A stretch of DNA of 39,129 nt from positions 1 through 39,129 of the IMG/VR virus record IMGVR_UViG_3300030085_003572. The stretch is one strand, 5' to 3'. Origin of the DNA: a virus. Positions 33,955 through 39,129 of this stretch are shown here, piece by piece. Position 1 is the first letter of the stretch, and every line of letters starts with the position of its first letter. The position numbers were made by a program, and so were the translations under genes. A model generated the notes under the pieces. The model was not told the DNA's origin. It worked only from the letters and a program-made list of their open reading frames with translations, and searched no databases.

Positions 33955-33962
33955 AATAAATA
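33955..33962 (+). promoter_or_regulatory. Late promoter motif (AATAAATA) before third fibre gene
   Basis: The motif lies in the 31-base gap after the second fibre gene, 19 bases ahead of the ATG at 33982, with GAGGA at 33971-33975. It matches 7 of 8 to the T4 late consensus. Confidence 0.65.
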
Positions 33963-33981
33963 TACTATATGAGGAACAACG

Positions 33982-35490
33982 ATGGCATACATAATTAACA
34001 GATTTAGCGGAGAACAGCTACTATCGCTTGAGGACGGTACAGTTGATAATACAACTGACTTGAAATTAATTGGTAAGAACTATAGTGGATATGGTGAAGC
34101 GCAAAACGAAAACTTTTTGTTTTTACTAGAAAGTTTTGCAGGAGCAACTAGTCCAAGCAAAGCACTAAGCGGACAAGTTTGGTTTGATAGTTCTGTAAAT
34201 AAATTAAAATACTATACAGGAACAACTTGGAAAACAGCAGGTGGTGCAGAAGTAAGTTCTTCACAGCCAGCAGGTCTTGTTGAAGGTGACCTTTGGTATA
34301 ACAGCAATACAAATCAATTATTTGCAAGAACTAGTGCAAATGAATTTATTCTTGTAGGTCCACAAGCTGCTGGATCTGGTACAACACAATTATTAAGTAC
34401 AAACGTTGCAACTTCGCCATCAGATGTAACAGTACCAGTAATAATTGCATTAATTGATAATAATCCAATTTTTATGACCAGTGATGTTGCTTTTACACCA
34501 AGTAGTAATCAGCCTGCTTCGTTAGACGATTATGATATTCCAGGACATTTTCCAGCTGTGAAAAAAGGTATTACACTTATTAGAACACCAAGTACAGGTG
34601 TAACAGGTGTAGATGATGATACAGTTTTACCATACTTTTGGGGAAGCGCAAGTAACGCTCTTAAATTTGACGGATTAGATTCTAGTTCATTTATTAGAAG
34701 TGTAGGACCAGGTTTATCTGTAGACTTTCAAGACGATGCTGGTATCAAAGTTGGTGATAGTTTAGATTTCCAAATGCACGTTACAAACGGTAATGAAGCA
34801 ACACTATCAAACCTTATTGGAGATGAAATAAAATTCCAAACATATACTTCGGGTACTGGCTTACTGGAAATTGCAAGATTTACAAATGGCACAGATATTG
34901 CACTTGTACCAGGTATTGATAATGCATACAAACTTGGTACATCAAGTTTACGTTGGAACACAGTACACGCAACAACATTCAGTGGTACAGCGACAAAAGC
35001 TAATGCACTTGTTGTTGGAGGAAATGATCGTGTAGGATCAGTAACAAGTGATCCAGACACAGTAGCAGTTAGAGATTCAAATGGTAATCTTGTAGCGAAT
35101 GTTTTTACAGGTACAGCAACTCGTGCTAGATACGCTGACTTAGCAGAAAAGTATACAACAGGTGACGAAGAATTACCAGCAGGCACAGCAGTAGCAGTAG
35201 GATTAGATGATTGTTGCGAAGTAGTTCCTGCAAAGTCAAGTGATATGTGCATTGGTGTTGTATCAACTGATCCAGCTGTAATGATGAACAGTGAAGCAGA
35301 AGGTCAATACATTGGTTTAAAAGGTAGACTTCCGGTGCGTGTTAAAGGTCCAGTTAAAAAAGGTCAGGCAGTATATGCTTGGGAAGATGGTGTTTGCGGC
35401 ACTGTACAAACAACCGCACTTGTTGGAGTAGCATTAGAATCTAATGACAGTGAAGACGAGAAATTAGTTGAGTGTGTCTTAAAGACATAA
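33982..35490 (+). CDS. Tail-fibre-like protein, third paralogue, with peptidase-G2/chaperone-like C-terminus
   Basis: A 502-residue protein. Its N-terminus (LIGKNYSGYGEAQNENFLFLLESFAG, GQVWFDS, LKYYTGTTW) pairs it with the two upstream genes. The stalk includes YKLGTSSLRWNTVHATTFSG. From about residue 375 the sequence reads RYADLAEKYTTGDEELPAGTAVAVG, IGVVSTDPAVMMNSE and LPVRVKGPVKKGQAVYAWEDG, ending in VGVALESN. This resembles the intramolecular-chaperone (peptidase G2-like) domain at the end of some phage fibres, which trimerises the stalk and may cut itself off. Five or more cysteines cluster in this part (DDCCEV, DMCIG, GVCGT, VECVL), unusual for the window. GAGGA lies 6 bases before the ATG. 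Confidence 0.78.
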   Translation: MAYIINRFSGEQLLSLEDGTVDNTTDLKLIGKNYSGYGEAQNENFLFLLESFAGATSPSKALSGQVWFDSSVNKLKYYTGTTWKTAGGAEVSSSQPAGLVEGDLWYNSNTNQLFARTSANEFILVGPQAAGSGTTQLLSTNVATSPSDVTVPVIIALIDNNPIFMTSDVAFTPSSNQPASLDDYDIPGHFPAVKKGITLIRTPSTGVTGVDDDTVLPYFWGSASNALKFDGLDSSSFIRSVGPGLSVDFQDDAGIKVGDSLDFQMHVTNGNEATLSNLIGDEIKFQTYTSGTGLLEIARFTNGTDIALVPGIDNAYKLGTSSLRWNTVHATTFSGTATKANALVVGGNDRVGSVTSDPDTVAVRDSNGNLVANVFTGTATRARYADLAEKYTTGDEELPAGTAVAVGLDDCCEVVPAKSSDMCIGVVSTDPAVMMNSEAEGQYIGLKGRLPVRVKGPVKKGQAVYAWEDGVCGTVQTTALVGVALESNDSEDEKLVECVLKT

Positions 35491-35511
35491 GTATATAAAA
35501 GGTGAAAGTAT

Positions 35512-36693
35512 ATGGTAAATCAAATAATTTCTGCTGCAAGATACAATTTTTTACAAGCAAGAATTGGTAATCTTTTAGGAGTAGGTTCAGGAACTAGTGG
35601 ATATAATCAAGCGGTTAGCTCTTCTCAAGTTCCACAAGAAAATTTAGTCCTTGCCACTGAAATGAATGCTTTATACTCGGATCTAATTAAAATTAGAACA
35701 CATCAAATTGGTACAGAACCAACAGCATTGATTAAACAAGTAAAAGATAATGCTACACAAATCACTATTGCAAATGCTTACATTAACACCTCCAATAACA
35801 ATGTTATAACAATACAAACTAACGAACAGCATTTGTTGATTGAAGGTTTGTGGGTAGATTATATTATTGGCGTAAACGGAATGACACAACTTAACGGAGT
35901 CTCAGGATATGCAAAAGTTTTAAGTGCAACTGAATTTGAATTATATAATAATTATGATAGAACTTCAGGAACACCTTTAACGAATCCTATAGGAGATGTT
36001 AGTTGGGGAACTTATACATCAGGTGGGTCATTTTTCCACACAATCGGTGAAGAGTCTTATCAAACATATGAATCATTAACAACTATATGCGAAAACGCAA
36101 AATTTAATGTAGATTCTACACAAGCAGACCCAGCAGTAAAAGACTCTGTTTCACGCACAGATTTATGGGGCGGTACAGCTACTCCTCAACAAATTGTTCA
36201 CGAATTCACAGTAACTTTTCAAGACGGAAATAATCGTAGAGGATTTTTCAATGCAGGAGGCGAATTAAGATTTACAGCAAGCATTGTAAACTTACCTGGT
36301 TCAGGGGAAGATAATTATCAAAAAACAACAGACTGGGCAGCTATGCTCACAAATATGGGAACAATAAAATTTAATGCGTTTGATACTGTAAGTTCTAATA
36401 ATGTTGGTACTGGCAGTGCTATTGGTAATTATGACTTGACAAGTTCTTATCAAGTAATATATACTAAAACAGGTAGCGGCGTATATATTGAAAATGATTA
36501 TATAATCTATGCCAAAGAAAACAGTGCAAAACAAATACAAATCAAAATAGAATTTACAGATGACGCTAATGGCTCTGGAGGAGCTGACGAAAGAGTAGGA
36601 GGAGAGCTAACTAGTGTACTTTCAGAATATCGTGCAACAGGACCATATGTTGAAAATGTCACCCCTACAATTACGAGAATACAAAGTTTGTAA
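35512..36693 (+). CDS. FNAGG-type virion structural protein, first paralogue
   Basis: A 393-residue protein. The N-terminus (ISAARYNFLQARIGNLLGVGSGTSGYNQAV) and the core HEFTVTFQDGNNRRGFFNAGGELRFTASI (about 224-252) are of a type widespread in marine T4-like phages, where such proteins are found as tail or fibre components. Later segments WAAMLTNMGTIKF and KIEFTDDANGSGGADERVGG line up with the next gene product. No enzyme motif, signal peptide or membrane span is visible. AAAGGTG precedes the ATG by 8 bases. TATATAAA at 35492 is a poor late-motif match. It most likely decorates a fibre or the baseplate. Confidence 0.75.
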   Translation: MVNQIISAARYNFLQARIGNLLGVGSGTSGYNQAVSSSQVPQENLVLATEMNALYSDLIKIRTHQIGTEPTALIKQVKDNATQITIANAYINTSNNNVITIQTNEQHLLIEGLWVDYIIGVNGMTQLNGVSGYAKVLSATEFELYNNYDRTSGTPLTNPIGDVSWGTYTSGGSFFHTIGEESYQTYESLTTICENAKFNVDSTQADPAVKDSVSRTDLWGGTATPQQIVHEFTVTFQDGNNRRGFFNAGGELRFTASIVNLPGSGEDNYQKTTDWAAMLTNMGTIKFNAFDTVSSNNVGTGSAIGNYDLTSSYQVIYTKTGSGVYIENDYIIYAKENSAKQIQIKIEFTDDANGSGGADERVGGELTSVLSEYRATGPYVENVTPTITRIQSL

Positions 36694-36702
36694 GGAGTCT
36701 TA

Positions 36703-37788
36703 ATGCCAGTCGGAACACCAATACTTGCAGCAGACTATAATGGTATTCATAATCTTATGTCGCCAATTGTTGGCCCTACTACAAGTAATGTAAATCTTGG
36801 GTACGGAAGAAATCTTTTAAGCGGATTAGTTGTTGGCGGTAGTACACCAGGTGTAAGCGATGTGATTACCAGTTTACAGCAATATAATATTTGGAAAGAT
36901 TTACAAGCTGGCCATATACATCAGTTTGGCACAGATAACACAAGAATAGCATTGAATAGAGTTGATGTTGGCGATATAATTGAGTGGGCCAATATAACAG
37001 ATTTTCAATTGTTTGTCAACGATTTGACATCGTTTAATAGAGATACAACAGAATTTCCAGCTGCTAATTTTGACGAAGCAGGTATGTTAACAACCAGTAG
37101 CACAACTGTAACAAGCACAAGAAGCAGTGCGTGGGGTACAGGTGCTAGTTATAGGATAGGTCATAGAGTTACAGTAAGTTGGAGTAGTGCAAATGCACGT
37201 AATCATTACTTTAATGCAGGTGGACAAATACGTTTTGACGCTAGTTTGACAGGCGGTACAACTGGTACAGCAAACAGTAAAGATTGGGACTGGAATAGAA
37301 TACTTGCAGAAATGGGTAAAATACGTTTTTGGAAAAAAGCAACTAACTATTTTACAGAATCATTAGGAACAGGCGGCACAGGCAGTGAATATTCACTTGG
37401 TGCTATAAGCACAACCAGTACAACCAGTGGTGGATTTTTTAACAGTCCTACTAGATTATATACAAAACAAGGTGGCGGTGTTACAGGTGGTAATCCAGGA
37501 GGTGTTCCAGTTACTCAAATTTATGATGACAACGAATATCAAATCAATCTAGTGATACCAAATACTAGCCAAATGATATTTGAAATTATATTTGACGATA
37601 GTGATACAGGTACAGGGTTCCAAGACGAAGTAGGTGAAGCAGGTTCTCCTACTGATGAACAAGTCACAGGCACAGTTACAAGTAATCTTTATACATATAC
37701 ACCTAATAGTCAGTTTAATATTGGTGCAAGTACATTTGATGCAATAGTTCAAACAGCACCTACAGGTGCAGTAAATAGTTCACTTTAA
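36703..37788 (+). CDS. FNAGG-type virion structural protein, second paralogue
   Basis: A 361-residue protein related to its upstream neighbour. HRVTVSWSSANARNHYFNAGGQIRFDASL (about 165-193), WDWNRILAEMGKIRFWK and FDDSDTGTGFQDEVGE align with equivalent parts of the first copy, while the N-terminus (PVGTPILAADYNGIHNLMSPIVG) has diverged. Glycine/threonine-rich stretches (TSTTSGGFF, GGGVTGGNPGGVP) look like loops between strands. AAGGAG ends 5 bases before the ATG, overlapping the stop of the first copy. It is the last gene of the rightward virion block; a new sigma70-type promoter begins 4 bases after its stop codon. Confidence 0.75.
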   Translation: MPVGTPILAADYNGIHNLMSPIVGPTTSNVNLGYGRNLLSGLVVGGSTPGVSDVITSLQQYNIWKDLQAGHIHQFGTDNTRIALNRVDVGDIIEWANITDFQLFVNDLTSFNRDTTEFPAANFDEAGMLTTSSTTVTSTRSSAWGTGASYRIGHRVTVSWSSANARNHYFNAGGQIRFDASLTGGTTGTANSKDWDWNRILAEMGKIRFWKKATNYFTESLGTGGTGSEYSLGAISTTSTTSGGFFNSPTRLYTKQGGGVTGGNPGGVPVTQIYDDNEYQINLVIPNTSQMIFEIIFDDSDTGTGFQDEVGEAGSPTDEQVTGTVTSNLYTYTPNSQFNIGASTFDAIVQTAPTGAVNSSL

Positions 37789-37791
37789 CCA

Positions 37792-37820
37792 TTGACATTA
37801 CAAAAATTTAGTTATATACT
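37792..37820 (+). promoter_or_regulatory. Sigma70-type promoter for the right-end unit
   Basis: A perfect TTGACA (37792-37797) and TATACT (37815-37820) are separated by exactly 17 bases. Transcription would start near 37827, shortly before AGGAG (37836-37840) and the ATG at 37847. It implies early-type expression of the genes to the right, apart from the late virion block. Confidence 0.8.
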
Positions 37821-37833
37821 ATACATCGTATAG
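37819..37833 (+). promoter_or_regulatory. Operator-like palindrome over -10 and start site
   Basis: CTATAC and GTATAG (37819-37824 and 37828-37833) form a perfect 6-base inverted repeat with a 3-base spacer. It overlaps the last two bases of the -10 box and the expected start point. It could be a repressor site or a small 5' hairpin in the leader. Confidence 0.4.
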
Positions 37834-37846
37834 ATAGGAGATAATT

Positions 37847-38194
37847 ATGGACGAACGTCTTGAGAAAGCACTTGAAATTAGTAATTATATGGCAACTTTT
37901 GAAAATCACAAAAGGATATTAAAAGAACAATATAAAGAAAATCTTGTACTATATTACAAAGGCGGACAATTTTCTATCACACGTGAACTTATAAGTTTTT
38001 GTCAAAGTTTACTTTCGCTTGAACAAGAGTCAACAATTTTAATTGATGACAATGATATTCCTGTTGACTGTGATGATTTACAAGATTTTACAAATGCAAT
38101 TCTTAATAATTATCAATCATATTCAAATAGATACTTAACAGATTACAACAAACTTATGAATGAAAGATCAGTTGAAAGTATTATGAATTTATGA
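37847..38194 (+). CDS. Conserved small phage protein of unknown function
   Basis: A 115-residue, mostly helical acidic protein with no motif I can assign. Segments such as NYMATFENHKRILKEQYKENLVLYYKGGQF and ISFCQSLLSLEQESTILIDDNDIPVDCDDLQDF resemble uncharacterised proteins of marine T4-like phages, as far as I recall. It has no signal peptide or membrane span. AGGAG lies 6 bases before the ATG and a strong sigma70-type promoter lies 27-55 bases upstream. Its stop overlaps the next start (ATGA), so it is co-translated with the glycosyltransferase-like gene and may work with it. Confidence 0.75.
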   Translation: MDERLEKALEISNYMATFENHKRILKEQYKENLVLYYKGGQFSITRELISFCQSLLSLEQESTILIDDNDIPVDCDDLQDFTNAILNNYQSYSNRYLTDYNKLMNERSVESIMNL

Positions 38195-39009
38195 GCCAAG
38201 GCGTACTGCTATTTGCATTTAATAATGAAAGTATAAATTATGTAAAGCAAGCTATTTTTTGTGCAAATCGCATACAAAAATTTTTGCAATTACCTGTTAG
38301 TTTAGTTACCAATGTTGATGTTGACGAGGAGTGCTTTGATAAAATTATCAAAGTAGAAAATGGTATATCTAGTCGCAAAGCATATAGAGACGGATCGTTA
38401 AGTAAACGTGTGCTTTCTTTTAATAATTTTGGTAGAGAAAATAGTTTTGATTTATCTCCTTATGACGAAACTATTGTAATGGATACAGATTATATTATTG
38501 CTAATGATAATTTGTTAAATTGTTTTAAGCAAAATAAAAATATATTACTTTACAAAGACGCAACACATTTAGGAATACACGATGGTACTAGTGAATTTAA
38601 ATCTATAAGCGATAGCGGTATAGATTTTTATTGGGCTACTGTTGTATATTTCCGAAAAAATAATATTAGCAAAACATTTTTTGATTTAATAAAACATATC
38701 AAAGAAAATTATATGCACTATAGAGGTGTTTATCAATTTAAAAACACTGTATATAGAAATGATTTTGCATTTAGTATAGCAGTACATATACTTTCTGGAT
38801 ACACAGCAAATAATTTTGTTGGTACAATACCTGGTAAAAAGTTTTATTCTATTGATAGAGATATTTTACTTTCAATAAAAGATGATGCATTTCAAGTTTT
38901 AGTAGAAAAACAAGACAGACTTGGTGAATATACTTTTGTCAAATTCAAAGGCAGTAACTTGCACATTATGAACAAGTTTAGTTTGGAAAGAATAATAAAT
39001 GAGCAGTAA
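38191..39009 (+). CDS. Glycosyltransferase-like protein
   Basis: A 272-residue protein with a Rossmann-like start (GVLLFAFNNESINYVKQAIFCANRIQKFLQLPVSLVTN) and a DxD motif, D98-T-D100, in ETIVMDTDYIIA. This order, an N-terminal nucleotide-binding half followed by DxD around residue 100, is that of GT-A glycosyltransferases such as the GT8 type, where DxD binds the metal and sugar nucleotide. Residues about 140-160 (IDFYWATVVYFRKN) fit the acceptor-side strand. The substrate is unknown: it could be phage DNA bases, virion proteins or host surface glycans. Its start overlaps the preceding stop, and the next gene, a likely paralogue, starts 11 bases inside its end. The family call is from motifs and is not secure. 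Confidence 0.6.
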   Translation: MSQGVLLFAFNNESINYVKQAIFCANRIQKFLQLPVSLVTNVDVDEECFDKIIKVENGISSRKAYRDGSLSKRVLSFNNFGRENSFDLSPYDETIVMDTDYIIANDNLLNCFKQNKNILLYKDATHLGIHDGTSEFKSISDSGIDFYWATVVYFRKNNISKTFFDLIKHIKENYMHYRGVYQFKNTVYRNDFAFSIAVHILSGYTANNFVGTIPGKKFYSIDRDILLSIKDDAFQVLVEKQDRLGEYTFVKFKGSNLHIMNKFSLERIINEQ

Positions 39010-39129
39010 TTTTACAATGCTTGCACAAAATACCGATGTTGATTATGTACAACAAGCATATTTAAATGCTATGAGTATTCGGGCTACTAACGAAAATGCA
39101 AAAATATGTCTAATTACAAATGACAAAGT
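38999..39129 (+). CDS. Second glycosyltransferase-like protein, cut by window end
   Basis: An open frame from the ATG at 38999 runs off the right edge, giving 43 visible codons. The visible start (MSSNFTMLAQNTDVDYVQQA, then ICLITND) lines up with the start of the preceding protein (FAFNNESINYVKQA, then VSLVTN), so the two are probably tandem paralogues. It overlaps the preceding gene by 11 bases and is probably translated from the same mRNA. The DxD region, if present, lies outside the window. Confidence 0.6.
   Translation, partial: MSSNFTMLAQNTDVDYVQQAYLNAMSIRATNENAKICLITNDK

Noticed and set aside
33257-33955. 232-codon open frame on the minus strand
   Set aside because: Antisense shadow of the second fibre gene, with no domain, ribosome site or operon partner.
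34728-35252. 174-codon open frame on the minus strand
   Set aside because: Antisense shadow of the third fibre gene, with composition typical of reverse-complemented fibre codons.
35492-35499. TATATAAA as a sixth late promoter
   Set aside because: It does not contain the TAAATA core shared by the other five sites, and similar strings arise by chance in this AT-rich DNA.
1-39129. tRNA genes, CRISPR arrays, insertion sequences, integrase or attachment sites
   Set aside because: I saw no cloverleaf-like element, spaced repeat array, transposase or integrase reading frame, or terminal inverted repeat.

Overview
The window is a piece of an AT-rich, T4-like (straboviral/kyanoviral type) myovirus genome, most likely a marine phage of cyanobacteria or SAR11-type bacteria. 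This rests on recognisable T4 core genes (46, 47, 55, 53, 5, 25, 6), on baseplate and fibre proteins whose motifs are shared among marine T4-like phages (gp5 with a C-terminal HEPW motif, fibre N-termini of the GQVWFD type, FNAGG proteins), and on T4-type late promoter motifs. No photosynthesis or other host-metabolism gene is present, so the host cannot be fixed from this window.

Layout. (1) Bases 1-326 hold no convincing gene. They are clearly richer in GC than the rest (about 47% by hand count of the first 300 bases) and fold as a chain of hairpins on the minus strand, a candidate structured RNA. (2) Bases 327-4655 are a leftward block: late sigma factor gp55, then gp47 and gp46 (the Mre11/Rad50-like recombination nuclease), a small basic protein and a GIY-YIG-like nuclease. 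Gene 55 and gene 47 each have their own sigma70-type promoter with 17-base spacing. (3) Bases 4732-37788 are a rightward block of virion genes: tail-tube cap (gp48/54-like), gp53, a putative hub protein, gp5-like spike, a glycine-rich hydrophobic protein, gp25, gp6, a giant 4719-residue protein, a 201-residue structural protein, three paralogous tail-fibre/collar proteins and two paralogous FNAGG proteins. Most junctions are tight or overlapping, and five carry a TAAATA late-promoter motif. (4) Bases 37847 to the right end are a separate unit under a strong sigma70-type promoter: a small conserved-looking protein and two tandem glycosyltransferase-like proteins, the second cut by the window edge.

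How it fits together. The 76-base gap between genes 55 and 48 carries a consensus early promoter driving gp55 leftward, directly abutting a late motif pointing rightward into the baseplate genes. The sigma factor therefore sits beside the first of the promoters it is expected to switch on. The most unusual content is the giant baseplate/fibre protein. It occupies the gene 7 position of T4 and contains a cupredoxin-like domain with an amicyanin-like C-x2-H-x2-M loop, a degenerate second copy of that fold, FG-GAP-like beta-propeller repeats with inserted carbohydrate-binding-like modules, and at least seven copies of a short beta module.
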